A DNA stretch of 64,000 nt from positions 868,001-932,000 of the forward strand of contig NZ_JAKIKT010000001.1 of the NCBI RefSeq assembly GCF_023349125.1, read 5' to 3'. Every line of letters begins with the position of its first letter. Positions within the stretch are counted from its first letter, which is position 1. The notes beneath the pieces were generated by a model. The model did no database searches and was not told where the DNA came from. It was given only the letters and a program-made list of their open reading frames with translations. Both the position numbers and the translations under genes were made by a program. Below, one piece after another: positions 33,801 through 44,800 of this stretch. Origin of the DNA: Shewanella corallii. GTDB taxonomy: Bacteria > Pseudomonadota > Gammaproteobacteria > Enterobacterales > Shewanellaceae.

Positions 33801-36704
33801 CGTTTCTGAAGCTTGCATGTTCTTTGAAGTATGCTCTGGAGTATGTGCGGTGTTTGCCGAATTCATGGTATTGGGCTTATTAAGGTAGTGACCGAGAACC
33901 TGCAGCGCAGCCTGCTGAACCTGATCTGCAATGCTTTCCCCTCCCAGGGTAAAGGTTTTAACCAAAGAGGGGCCTTCATGGGGTTGGACACCTTTATCAA
34001 GACGTTGTTTGAGCGCCGCTTTATCTGAGCTGGACTGATTAAGCAGCAGTGCACTGCTGAGCTCATCCTGCCTGGACGTCAGCATGCAGGTTCTTGTTTC
34101 AGAAGCAGAGTGCTTGTTTGAGTGAGAGTTTGGCTCAATATTGTAACAAGCGTCCGACAACAGGGCTGAAACCGCCGCGACCATGCCAGCTGCCGCGCCA
34201 CTGTGGCCCAGAATTTCGGCGGTGTTGAGTGTTGGCACGTCCGCAAGCAAGGCGCCACTGCCAGCCAGAACATGTCGGCATATAGTGGCATTCGGATACT
34301 GTCCGCCCAGATGGGTGAGCAGGGTATCAGCCAAAGCAGAAGGTGAGTCTGAGTTTGACGCAACATCAAGGCTAAATACCGGTGTACTCAGCTGGCCATA
34401 TTGCTTGCTGCCCAATGCCAGCTGCCCGGAGGAGCATAGTACCATAGCAGCAGCGGCATCAGCCGGAGGCAGATCCATATTGGCTCCCAGCAGACAGGCT
34501 TCTGCGCCACCAGCCAGCTCGACGCTGCACAGCACCACAGCGTCGGCATCACCGGCATCAATCAGTTGCCTTGCGACCTCCACACCCCGGGCAAACCCTT
34601 GCTCTCCGGCCGACAGGGTAAAAGCTGGCCCCGAGAAGTCCCACAGGGCGGCAACCCTAGATGCCATAATATTGCCGATAAAGCTGGTGTACTGATTCAG
34701 TTGGGCTTTACCCAATACGGCATCCATCACCAGAGGTTCCAGTTGCTGGTATTCAGCCTGAGTCAGCTGGATACCCAGTTGCTCCAGATACCCGGGCAGA
34801 AGGGTATGTAACTCTACCCGGCCACGGAATTGATGCAGTTCAGGCTCGGTTTCCATGGCAACCAATACCGCTGTTTTACTGCCTGCTTTCAGGCCTGCAT
34901 CACGTATGGCGATATCGGCTTGCTTGAGCAGTAACAGTTGTTGGGGGATAAGCTTATCCTCCTCGGTCGCAGGCAACTTGAACTGCATCATGTCCAGCTG
35001 GAAGCTCTCGATATATCCCCCTTTCGGGGCTTTGTGATTTGGCAGGAGTAGCTCCAGGCCTTTCCAGCGTTTTGGCGGTAACTCTTTTAATGCCACCGCA
35101 CCCTGACTCAGCGTTTGGTTAAGAGCCTCCAGTGAGTCACTGGCGCCGATATGGGCAGACACACCTGTGATGGCCAGTGTTGTCGAGCTGGTCGCCTGGC
35201 GCGAAGGGGCAATTTCAATATCTGCTGATTGTGCTGGGCCATCAGTCAGTACCAGATGAGCATTGCAGCCACCGAAGCCAAAGGCAGATATCCCTGCAAC
35301 TTTGCGCCCATTAACTGCTGTGTTGTCATCGGCTCTTTTCGGCCAGACTTGCTGGGTTCTGGCGACTCGCTCTGCAAATCCTGAGGCAAATTCAGTTGTA
35401 AATCCGGCTGCTGTCCCGGTTTGAATTGCTTCTGCCCCAGAACCAGACTCAGAGCTTTGGGGCAATCCCGGACTGCCGGGAACCGTCCCCTGCTGCATGC
35501 CTTTCAAGGTCTTGACCATGCTGACCATGCCGGCGGCCGTCAGCAGGTGTCCTACATTGCCCTTGGCTGAGCCAATCAGTGGACAGTGTAATAAAGGAGG
35601 TTCAGGAAGCTTGTCACCAAAAAAACTGTCCAGAGAGCCCAGTTCCACTTTGTCACCCAGAGGGGTACCTGTGGCATGACACTCAATCACATCAACCTGT
35701 CCGGGTGTGAAGCCATGTTCGCTGGCCTGATGCCAGGCGCGTTCAAATGCGGCTATCTGTCCTTTGGGATTTGGACTCAGTACAAACTGTCCACGACCAT
35801 CATTGGACAGCCCAGCCCCCTGAATGACACCCAGTATCCTGTCGCCTTGAGTCTGGGCATCCTCCAACCGCTTGATGACCAATACAGCGGCTCCCTCTCC
35901 GGCAAACAAGCCCTGAGAGTCTGGCGAGAAGGGGGCGGATATGCCATTTCCCGGGAAGGCCTGGAAAATCGAGAAGCCCATATGAATGAACAGAGGGTCG
36001 GCACCGCTGACAGCTGCGGCCAGCATCACATCGGTTTTACCCTGTGCAAGATAGTCACAGGCCAGCTTGATGGCATACAGGGAGCTGGCGCAGGCAGCAT
36101 CCAGACTGAAGTAACTTGGCCCCAGCCCAAGCGCCCTGGCTATATTGGCGGCAGCATCGGAGGCATTGGATAGCCTGGTATTGCCAGAGGCACTGAAGGG
36201 GGGGCTGGACTCTGTATCCTGCTTTTCCAATGCACTGGCCAAGGCTGATTTCACCGTGTTGTGATACAAGGGCAAGCAGTAACTGTTGGTTTGTTTATCC
36301 GGAAAAGACAGGGCACCCACTACGACGCCGGTTTTCGCTCTCTGGTTTTGGGCTATCCCGGCATCAATGAGGGCATCCCGGGCAACGCTCAGCAACCATT
36401 GCTGGCTTTCATCGAGAGATTGCAACTGGGCCTCGGCAAGTTCAAATCCCGTCGGGTCAAACTCAAAGTCCCGGATATAGCCGCCCTTGGTGCAGTAAAA
36501 TCGATCCGCTTCACCTTTATTGCCTGTGTATGCGGTAACGTCAGCCCCCAGATGTGAATTTGTAAGCTCGCTGCGACAATCAACCCCTTCAAGCAGTTGT
36601 TGCCACAGCGCGTCCGGGCTATCTGCTCCGGGAAAGCGGCAGGCCTGACCGACGATGGCAAACTGGCCTCTGGGGGAGGGAGAAGAGTTAGCGGCTGATG
36701 ACAT
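30897..36704 (-). CDS. pfaC: PfaC, PUFA synthase KS-CLF-DH-DH subunit
   Basis: A 1935-residue multidomain synthase. Domain order: ketosynthase (about 10-490) with C205 in DAACASSLYAI and His motifs in ECHATGTPLGDKVE and GSAKGNVGHLLTAAG; a second KS-like domain (about 505-880), a chain-length-factor type in which the Cys motif reads TLSAGEQGFARG and so lacks the nucleophile; a Ser/Thr/Ala/Gln-rich linker (about 900-1095); then two FabA-like hot-dog dehydratase regions, with active His in WYFPCHFKGDEVMAGS near 1390 and WFFPCHFHQDPVMPGS near 1830. These dehydratases introduce the cis double bonds. The first 17 bases overlap the end of pfaB, so translation is coupled. It is of the length typical for PfaC. 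Confidence 0.96.
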   Translation of the reverse strand: MSSAANSSPSPRGQFAIVGQACRFPGADSPDALWQQLLEGVDCRSELTNSHLGADVTAYTGNKGEADRFYCTKGGYIRDFEFDPTGFELAEAQLQSLDESQQWLLSVARDALIDAGIAQNQRAKTGVVVGALSFPDKQTNSYCLPLYHNTVKSALASALEKQDTESSPPFSASGNTRLSNASDAAANIARALGLGPSYFSLDAACASSLYAIKLACDYLAQGKTDVMLAAAVSGADPLFIHMGFSIFQAFPGNGISAPFSPDSQGLFAGEGAAVLVIKRLEDAQTQGDRILGVIQGAGLSNDGRGQFVLSPNPKGQIAAFERAWHQASEHGFTPGQVDVIECHATGTPLGDKVELGSLDSFFGDKLPEPPLLHCPLIGSAKGNVGHLLTAAGMVSMVKTLKGMQQGTVPGSPGLPQSSESGSGAEAIQTGTAAGFTTEFASGFAERVARTQQVWPKRADDNTAVNGRKVAGISAFGFGGCNAHLVLTDGPAQSADIEIAPSRQATSSTTLAITGVSAHIGASDSLEALNQTLSQGAVALKELPPKRWKGLELLLPNHKAPKGGYIESFQLDMMQFKLPATEEDKLIPQQLLLLKQADIAIRDAGLKAGSKTAVLVAMETEPELHQFRGRVELHTLLPGYLEQLGIQLTQAEYQQLEPLVMDAVLGKAQLNQYTSFIGNIMASRVAALWDFSGPAFTLSAGEQGFARGVEVARQLIDAGDADAVVLCSVELAGGAEACLLGANMDLPPADAAAAMVLCSSGQLALGSKQYGQLSTPVFSLDVASNSDSPSALADTLLTHLGGQYPNATICRHVLAGSGALLADVPTLNTAEILGHSGAAAGMVAAVSALLSDACYNIEPNSHSNKHSASETRTCMLTSRQDELSSALLLNQSSSDKAALKQRLDKGVQPHEGPSLVKTFTLGGESIADQVQQAALQVLGHYLNKPNTMNSANTAHTPEHTSKNMQASETTQDSDTVPTPETHSVDGAETPEHSANGPVYDNAQASNQDLMSEVHIEFLKGRHHGLSQADTLLKQEIAAILGQSHSIAAATQTVQASVAAPAHTSSQAPSSQAAQSIADSSLVAPTIQNQTLESQPATTVAKTCIWDYDDLLEYAEGSIAKVFGPEYAEIDSFRRRVRLPSRDYLLVSRVTKLDAQLGQYQPSTMTTEYDIPVDAPYLVDGQIPWAVAVESGQCDLMLISYLGIDFENRGDRVYRLLDCTLTFLGDLPRGGDTLRYDISINHYARNGDTLLFFFSYRCYVGDTLILKMDNGCAGFFTDKELEDGKGVIRTEAEETARRNAIKGSFTPLLECPTTQFNREQLEPLLTADLVACFGDSHKHAQAALKQDSLRFASHKFMMIEQISSLDAKGGAWGLGEVVGHKFLEPDHWYFPCHFKGDEVMAGSLMAEGCGQLLQFYMLWLGMHSQMQDARFQPLIDAPQKVRCRGQVLPQSATLTYRMEVTELTMHPTPRARANIDILLDGKVVVDFQNLGVMLKENADCHQYSDDSIQSNVAQCSHETAPLMQKLPDQEASTNKGVIPFKHIPAPVMTRFANRTPDTLPFTPWHLFEFATGDIENCFGPEFSVYRGMVPPRTPCGDLQLTTSVTHIDGVRGEFKSISSCRAEYEVPQDAWYFKANSHASQMPYSVLMEIALQPNGFLSGYLGTTLSYQDEPLFFRNLDGKGELLRDLDLRGQTIINDTVLNSTIFSGANIIQKFSFVLSTKTDSGAIPFYRGEAVFGYFNDHALTHQAGLDRGETLEPWHITRDQKVDIELDLNAINAFAPAPNKPHWHLAGGQLNFIDTIAIIKDGGQQGLGYAYGERTVDASDWFFPCHFHQDPVMPGSLGVEAMLELLQAFALETGLGDGFKNPRFSWPQSEVLWKYRGQITPHNKQMSLELHITAIEQDEAGLCLTANASLSKDKLRIYEISNLAIKITEAD

Positions 36705-38832
36705 GCTGTATTTCCTGTGGCTCTTGGCCTGATTGTGTAACCAGTGGCTCTGAAGTATTGGCCGCGCTTGAGTTTGTGTTCGGCAGCCAGTCGCTTGTTT
36801 CTACTGGTTCGATATTCTTTTGGTCATTTGTGTGCTGATTTTCAGGGGCATAAGCCAAAGGCTTATCCAGCTCCAATCCGAGCGCCCGCAGTGCGGCGAT
36901 AGCTTTAAGCAGACCGGTGTGGGGCGCAGCGCCTTTGCTGTTGCAGGCCAGGCTGGCGACCGGATGCCAACTCAACTGTTGTTTACCCAGCAGGCTGGAG
37001 AGCTGTCGGTCTGCCCCTACTTCAAGCAATACTCTGGCTCCCTGTTTGACTGCCCGCGAAATCAGTGCGGGGAAGTTCAGCGGGGCACACAAGGTATCGG
37101 CAATGCTGGTGGCGATATGGCGGCTTAAGTCCGGTATTGAGGTCAGCAGGGGTTGTGGCTGGGATGCGCTGAAAAACACACAATTATCCAGCTTGCTCTG
37201 GGACGCGATCTCTCTGTGATAGAACGCCTGCAACTGGTCGTGAAGGTGCCAGGTTGCCGGTGTATGCATCGCGGTGATCAGCGGCGACGGAATGGCGGTA
37301 CAGCCCAGTGCGTTGATTACACTCAGGGCCTGCGTATTGTCTCCTGCCAGGATGCAGGAATCAAAGTGGCGAACAGGGATATAAAGCCTGCAGCGGCTGT
37401 CAAACAGGGTATCAATCTGTTGTTGTACCTGTTCGCTCTCGGCTCTGAGCATAAAGCAGCCCCAGTCCGGGCTCTGCTGTATTTGCGCTTCAAGGCCTTG
37501 TGCTTGAGCGTTTTGGCGCTGCCACTGCCAAAGATCTTTTACTGCGTTCAGAGAGCCTGATAATTCCCGGTTAAAGATGGGAGAGTTCAGTGTCGGGGCA
37601 ATCAAGGTTTCTGGATTTCGCCAAACACCGAGTGCAGCCCACATACTTATCTCGCCCATGGAATAGCCCAGCGCCATATCCGGCTTGAGATTAAATTCCC
37701 GGGTCAGTATTTGGGTCAGTAACCAGGATTGTCCCACACCGGCCACCGCCTGCTGAGCCAGCGACAAGTCAGTCATTTCATGCTTGCTGCGGCCAGCCTG
37801 AGGAGCCCTTCGCAATTGTTCAGACTGCAGCATGTTTGCCAGTGGCAGATGTTTGCTGTCTTCAAACAGGGAGGGGAAATAGAGATGCAGTCCCTTAAAC
37901 ATGCCGGGCCAGACTGTGCCGACCCCGGGATAGATAAAGGCGAGTTCTCCGGGCTTCACGCTGTGATGGGGCGGGCAGTAGCAGCTGCCATGGGGCGATT
38001 GCATCCATGCGGTGGATCTTGATTCAATATGGGACAGCAAGGCCTGACGTTCAGATTCCAGTCTGCTGTCACTGTCAGCCACAAGCACCAGCCGATAGGT
38101 GTCCGGCCTGTCCTGTGTTGGATCCGGGGTCGGAGTGAGCTCCTGTTTCCGGCCTGAACCCTCAGATAAATCTGATACAGAGGTCAGTGACTCATATTTA
38201 AGTTTGTCAGCGAGACTCAGTTTTTCGGCGAGCTTGAGTTTTTCAGCAAGCTTAGCAGCGCTGTCAGCACTGAACTCCAACCAATATTGAGTCAGGGGTT
38301 TGGGGGGCAACAGAGCGCTGCCCTGAGCCAGTAACAGGGAGACTTCTTTATTCTTGCCTGAGCCGATAATGAGGGTGAGTTCACGTCTTTTCTCTGGCTC
38401 ACAAAACCAGTAATCACCGCTGAATTTGGCTGAGTTATCCTGACTGGAGATATTCTCAGGAGGCAGATCTCTGGCGGCCAGAGAATGACAAACCTGCCAC
38501 AACCAGTGGAATGCCTGGGACTCATCTGACTCACGACTGAGCTTGTCGCTTGAATCCTTTTCTCCCTCTTTCCCATGGTGAGGATAGAGTCTGGCATGGG
38601 GATGGATACGGCCTCTCATCGCCTGCCTGGCATCAAGCAGCAACAGACGCCGCTCGCCCTGTGTCAGGGCGATGGTGGCGTCAGGTTTCTCCTGCAAATA
38701 TTGTTGTGCTTGGACGAGTGCGGAAATAAAGCTCTCCGCACTCAATAAGAGCTCAACTGTGTGAACCTGCTTAAGAGCTTCCGGTATAAGGACAGCGATG
38801 GGAATGACACTGTTGGCAGCCGCTGGCGTCAT
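36688..38832 (-). CDS. pfaB: PfaB, PUFA synthase acyltransferase subunit
   Basis: A 714-residue protein. The C-terminal two-thirds is an acyltransferase domain: GELAFIYPGVGTVWPGMFKGLHLYFP near 292-317, active-site serine in ALGYSMGEISMWAALG near 386-401 (GXSXG form), RHFDSCILAGDNTQAL near 485-500 and AMHTPATWHLHDQL near 525. The N-terminal 250 residues are weakly conserved and include a lysine/leucine-rich repeat-like stretch (KLAEKLKLAEKLSLADKL). PfaB is thought to influence which final product (EPA or DHA) is made. The ATG at 38832 shares a base with the TAA of pfaA (TAATG), so the two are translationally coupled; the end overlaps pfaC by 17 bases. Confidence 0.94.
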   Translation of the reverse strand: MTPAAANSVIPIAVLIPEALKQVHTVELLLSAESFISALVQAQQYLQEKPDATIALTQGERRLLLLDARQAMRGRIHPHARLYPHHGKEGEKDSSDKLSRESDESQAFHWLWQVCHSLAARDLPPENISSQDNSAKFSGDYWFCEPEKRRELTLIIGSGKNKEVSLLLAQGSALLPPKPLTQYWLEFSADSAAKLAEKLKLAEKLSLADKLKYESLTSVSDLSEGSGRKQELTPTPDPTQDRPDTYRLVLVADSDSRLESERQALLSHIESRSTAWMQSPHGSCYCPPHHSVKPGELAFIYPGVGTVWPGMFKGLHLYFPSLFEDSKHLPLANMLQSEQLRRAPQAGRSKHEMTDLSLAQQAVAGVGQSWLLTQILTREFNLKPDMALGYSMGEISMWAALGVWRNPETLIAPTLNSPIFNRELSGSLNAVKDLWQWQRQNAQAQGLEAQIQQSPDWGCFMLRAESEQVQQQIDTLFDSRCRLYIPVRHFDSCILAGDNTQALSVINALGCTAIPSPLITAMHTPATWHLHDQLQAFYHREIASQSKLDNCVFFSASQPQPLLTSIPDLSRHIATSIADTLCAPLNFPALISRAVKQGARVLLEVGADRQLSSLLGKQQLSWHPVASLACNSKGAAPHTGLLKAIAALRALGLELDKPLAYAPENQHTNDQKNIEPVETSDWLPNTNSSAANTSEPLVTQSGQEPQEIQHVISR

Positions 38833-41800
38833 TAATTGGCATTCTCCACCACAGCCGATTCCTGCTGAGCTGTTCTTTTGCTTTCCACAGCCTGACTTTG
38901 ACCACTGGCATTCAGACGGGTAGTGCTGAGGGTCAGTTTGACCCCTTTGACCACGGCCAGAGTCTCTCCGGTATCGGCAAACAGGCTGGCATCACACTGG
39001 AAGGAGTTACCCATCAAAGTGGCGTTGTGCAGCCACAGGCGTCCTTCATTGAAGCTATCCAGTTGTTTGTTAACCGCAAGTTGGGCAAATCCCACCGGCA
39101 GGCTGTCCTGGCCACTGAGGTTGTGGGCCAGTACCAGTGCTCCCTGAAGTATGGCGTCCAGTGCGCAAACCCGGTTTTTACGGCCGGAAAAGTCACCAAA
39201 GTCTCTGGCATTTGCTGGCAGGCTGACATTGGCCAGTAACTGTGACTCTGTAATGGCGAGGCTGGTCAGCAAATGCAGTCCGGGCCCATGGAACAAGGGC
39301 CCCTGTTGATAGCTGTCACGCCCGGAAACACCGTGGTTTTTATACTCCTGCAGCAACCTTTTGGGTATGGCTGGCGTGCTTATAGCACCGGCAATAACTG
39401 GTGCAGCCCGGTAGCCGGGACGACCATCAACACTGAGTAGCAGCTTGTCACCCGAGTCTGAACTCAGGCTTTCCAGTGACAGCTTGGCAGTGTCTTTGTC
39501 ATCAAACACCAGGCCTTTGAGCAGCTGGTAATGACCCAGAGCCGTCCAGTCACCGTTTTGTGGTTGCTGGTTGTCGCTCATCAGGCTGTCTAGCATTAAG
39601 CTGAGGGCACAGGCGGTTGGCATCACAGGGTTTCCAAGAATGCTGTGATCCTTTAAAAACTCATTGTTCTGTAACGTGAGTTGCCAGTCTGCCTGCACCC
39701 CTTCAGGCTTTTTTACCTGAATGTCTCCATTAGGCGCAGTGCCGGTGCTTTTCTCAGTCCCATTTTCATCAATATCAGTGCCTTGCATATCTGTGCCTAC
39801 AAGGCAGTGCAGCAAGCCAGGCTCCAGCACTTGCTGAGCAAAAAGTTTCGCACCGGCATTTCTTGGAATAACGTACACGCCGCGGCTTTCAAACATAGCC
39901 TTAAGTCCGGCCGTTACCATGCCGCCGTCCCAGGGGCCCCAGTTAAAGCTGGTGACCTTGCACTCTGGTGATTGGGCTTTAAGGCTGATGGCATAACGGT
40001 TCAACACTTCGTTGGCCATGGAGTAGTCACTCTGGCCTGAGTTGCCATAGAAACCGGCTGCCGATGAGAACAGGCTGACAAACTTAAGTGCTGACGGGGT
40101 CAGCAGCGCCAACAGGTTCTGCAGACCGATAACCTTGGTATCAAACACCCGGTTGAACTGGGACAGGGTTTTCTCTTCGATCAGCTTATCGGCCAGTACT
40201 CCTGCTCCATGGATCAGACCATTGAAAGGACGGATAGCAGCCAGAGGTGACAGCTTTTCATCTAACTGTTTGGCATCTGTGATATCCACCGCCAGATACT
40301 CTGCACTGGCACCGGCAAGGGTAAACTGCTCAAGCGCCTGGTGGATTTCCACTGCGCTGGCAATCGGTGCCAGCTCGGCGTCCAACTCTTTCGGTGTCAG
40401 CTTTTTACCCGACTCTTTCATATGAGCAAGCAGCGCAGCTTTCAATTCGCCAGGGGCTTTATTCTGCGCCCACAGTGGCAGTGACTCAGGCAGGGCGCTT
40501 CTTCCCAGCAGTACAAAGTGGCTGCCACTGCGACGGGCCAGCTCCAGGGCACAATCAAGGGTGACACCTTTGGCACCGCCACTGACCAGGATGGTATCGC
40601 CATCATCAAGGGTTATGGCATCCTGCAAATCGGCGCTTGCGGCGACCGGTGTCAGGCGGATCAGATTGCCATCCTGCTCACTAACGCCGGTTTCTGTGTT
40701 GTCAGTGGTCTGGGTCAGTTCTTCTATCAGGGCAGTTGCATAGGTGTGTCCATCGATATCGGCATCGACATCCAGGGCTTTACAGTGCACCTGAGGCCAC
40801 TCATGGCGCAGGGTTTTACAAAGGCCATGCAGACCGCCACTGAGCAGTTGCTCTGTACCTTTGAGGTAGCCAAAGCCACCATCCTGTCGGGTCACAGTGG
40901 CAAACAGGGATGGAGTAGATGCCTTTAGGTGTGGAGAGGCCAGTTTGGCAAGCAAGGTTGCAGCCCTGAGCGATACCAGTTGTTGCTCGCTGGATTGAGT
41001 GGGGTCTGTCAGTATGACCAGACCACACAGCTCGTCACCCAATTCAGAGACAATCGCGGCCAGTTCGCCTTCCAGGGTTTCCTCGCCAACTGCCTCTGCA
41101 GAGACTGTGAATTGACTGATGTCTGAGGCAAGCACTCCGGGCGTCCCCATGGACAGCACCACAGGGCTCAGGTCCAGTCCTTTGAGCTTTTCTGCGATAA
41201 CGCCGGCGTGGTGACCATCGTCCAGCAGGAGTACTTTTCCACCCTTCGGCAATTCGATTGTGCTCAGTGCATCAGAGGCCTGGCGCAGCGCGACACCTGA
41301 ATAGGGAGGCAGAGCGGACTCGTCAGTGGCTTCCGTATTATCTGCAACAGAATAAGCAGTCTGAGCTGAAGGTGCATGTGGAGTGGCTGGTGAGGCTGAT
41401 GCCAGTTGCACTGTAATTTCGGCCAGAGTCCGGCATTCCGCCATGGCTTCAGGGCTAAGGGATGGCAGGTTAGGCAAGGCTTCCTGCACCGCCCCCAATA
41501 TCTCTACCCGCTTGATAGAGTCGATACCCAGGTCAGCTTCCATATCCATGGACAGCTCCAGCATTTCAGCCGGATAGCCGGTTTTATCTGCCACTACGTT
41601 AAGCAGAACGGCAATCACATCCTGATCGTTGTGGCTTGAATTATCGACACTGTCAGAGTGGGATACCGGGGCATCTGCTGTTGCAGGCAGTGACTCAGGC
41701 ATGGTGGATTGAGCGGTACCTTGAGAGGGCGCCTCAGGAGCACTTTGGCTCAGCAAAATGCAAATTTCTGCCAGGGTTCTGCACTCAGCCATGGCCTCCG

Positions 41801-44800
41801 GGCTCAGTGCAGGCAGGCTGGGCAAAGCTTCCTGCACAGCGCCTAAAATTTCTACCCGCTTGATGGAGTCAATACCCAGATCGGCTTCCATATCCATAGA
41901 CAGCTCAAGCATTTCCGCAGGGTATCCCGTCTTGTCAGCCACGACACCCATGAGTACAGGCTGAACATCCAGTCCTGCGACTGCCGCCGCGCTTGTGTTG
42001 GCTGCGCTTGTGTTGGCTGCGCTTTTGTTGGCGACGCTTGGCTGGGCTGCTTGTGCAGGAAGCGTGCTGATAATTTCAGTCTGAACCTGCTCCAGCGTGC
42101 GACATTCGGCCAGTACATCCGGGCTAAGGGCTGGCAGTTGTGGCAGGGCTTCCTGCACTGCACCTAGGATCTCAACCCGTTTGATGGAATCAATGCCCAG
42201 ATCGGCTTCCATATCCATGGACAGCTCCAGCATCTCTGTCGGATAACCCGTCTTGTCGGCTACCACACCCATCAGGACGCTCTGAACATCCACTTCAGCG
42301 GTTTGTGCCTGTGCTATACCCGCGTTGGATTCTACAGCCATTTGTTCAGGCAGGGCATTGAGGATTTCCTGTTGAACCTGCTCCAAAGTGCGGCACTCTG
42401 CCAATACATCCGGGCTCAGGGCTGGCAGCTGTGGAAGAGCTTCCTGCACAGCTCCCAGGATCTCCACACGTTTAATGGAGTCGATACCCAGGTCAGCTTC
42501 CATATCCATAGACAGCTCCAGCATCTCGGTCGGGTAGCCGGTTTTATCTGCCACCACGGCAAGCAAGGTGACAGTAACATCCTGTTGGGTTTCAGATGCT
42601 GTTGATGGTGAAATCGAAGCTGAATCCGCTAATGCAACCGATAGCGAAACTGGGTTTGACGTCTGGATTTGTTCTGCAACCTGGGCTTGAGCGGGAGATT
42701 GTGCAGGAAATTGCGTCTGGGCCGGAGCCGCAGGTGATGAAACCCCGGCTGTTGGAACCCCGGCTGTTGAAGCAATTGATGGCGCACTGACAGCTGGCTG
42801 AGTTTGTGCCTGTGCCTGGGGCAATACCTGAGCGGCCAATGGCGACGATTGAGTTGAACCGGACATTTGTGCCAGATAGGCATGATGTACCCTGAGTGTG
42901 TCAGCCTGATGCTGGTGGAACAGTTCGATGGAACGTTGCAGACTTTCAGGCACAGGCAGCCCCTGTTTGGCCAGCTGCAACTGAGCCTGCATCAGTTCAT
43001 TGAAGGTCTCATTGTACTGTTTGGGAATATCCAGGAACGCCTGATGCACCTTAGCCGCCTCAGACTGAGCGCCAAACAATGACTCCAGCGATGAGCCGGA
43101 AGGAGCTTGCAGATGGCCGCTGGAGGCAACAACAGAGCTTGCTGAAGCAGATTGGGTCGGGGCGGAATGTTCTGCGCCGTAACCCAGATGTGATGACTGA
43201 GGTTTTTCCACGATTTTTTCTACGACCTTTTCGATAGTTTGAGTTCTGATTTCCGGGGATATTTGGCCTTGCTGCAAAGACAGGCTGGCCTTTTCCCGGG
43301 TTGCCGGGCTGACGTAGTGAGCGCCGTTAAGGCGAATATTCATGGGTGAAGGCTTGACCATATGGCGCTTGTGTTGAATTGCCCAGGTGTCAGGATCTGT
43401 CATTGACTGACCTGCCACAGCCAGTTGCACGGCCGCCAGCTTCAGTTGTTTGTCACTGCGGTCCTGCGCACCCGATGAGCTTTTCACTTGCGTCGGGCTG
43501 ACGCTCAGGGTAATCACCTGCTCTTTAAGCTCGGGGAAGTACTCCTGAGTAATGGCACTGACCAATTTACTCTGGGTATTCTTGGGGCCAAACTCTACAA
43601 AGGTGCGGGCGCCGGATTCAATCATGCCTTTGATTTGGCTGACATAGTCCACCTGACTCAGCATATGCTCAGACAGCTGACCTATAATATCGTCACCATA
43701 GGGTTGGCCTGTCTGATTGCTCCAAACCTGAATGTCAGCCTGGCTGATGCTTTGCTCACTGATAGCCTGGTTATATTCAATGGAAGCCTGCGCCATCATA
43801 GGGGTATGGAAAGCGCCAGCCACATTGAGGGCCACCGCTTTAATTCCCTCAGCCTTGAGTCCGGTAATCACCTTCGCCAGTGCTGCTTCCTCACCGGCTA
43901 TCACCAGCTGAGATGGAGAGTTCAAATTGGCAATAGCAACATCCGGGTTAGCCTCCAGCAGAGCATCGAGTTGCGCTCTGTCTTGCTGTTTGCCCAGCAC
44001 TACCGCGGCCATACTGCCTTTGGGCTCTTGAGCAGATGCCAAAGCCATCGCCTGTCCTCTTGCCTGCGACAGTTGGCAGAAAGCCTCATCTGAGATAGCA
44101 CCGGAGGCCCACAAGGCAGTCAGTTCGCCATAACTGTGGCCGGCCAGCATATCGGCCTTGAGTCCGGCGTTGCGCATCAGTTCATACTGGGCTGCGCTGA
44201 GGGCGCCGATGGCACTCTGGGCGTAGCGGGTATCTGTCAGCTCGGCCTGTTGGCGGGCTTTTGTCTCATCTTCAAAGGCTTCGAACGGATACATCACCCG
44301 GGACAGAGGCTTAAGCGCAGCGCCTTTAAATACAGTGTTGAACTTTTCCAGCCAGTTGCGTTGCTCTGGATACAGGCAGGCAAGCTCCCGCCCCATTTGC
44401 AGATACTGATTGCCCTGACCGGTGAACAGGGCGGCCAGTTTGCCTTGCTGAGCACTGGGGCGATAGCTCACCCCGTTGGGCGTTTGCCAGGGGCTTGAGC
44501 CGGATTTTGTCAGCATACCCAGTGCCTGGGATAACAGGGAACTCAACTCCTCCGGGTTGCTGACAGCCATCCCAAGTCTTGGGTGTTCATCGCTACAGGG
44601 GGCCAGAGCAAACTCCTGACACAGGCTGTCAAAGGCTTCGCTGGCGTTGTTACCCAGTGCCTCAATGGCTCTGCTCAGGGTTTGGCTCAGGGCATCAACC
44701 GAAGGGGCTGAGAACAGCAGAGGTCTGGTTGACCGGCGCAGACGGTAAGGGCTGGAGTGCTCGCCCTGATACTCTTCAAGCACAATATGGAAGTTGGTAC

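Noticed and set aside
34700..36000. Several long antisense frames within pfaA, pfaB and pfaC
   Set aside because: They are shadows of G/C-rich codon use in the synthase genes; none has a ribosome-binding site or family pattern.
41399..42580. Possible assembly artefact from four near-identical 220-base repeats
   Set aside because: The linkers between units are all different and the frame is continuous, as expected for real tandem ACP domains; kept as genuine, though copy number deserves long-read confirmation.
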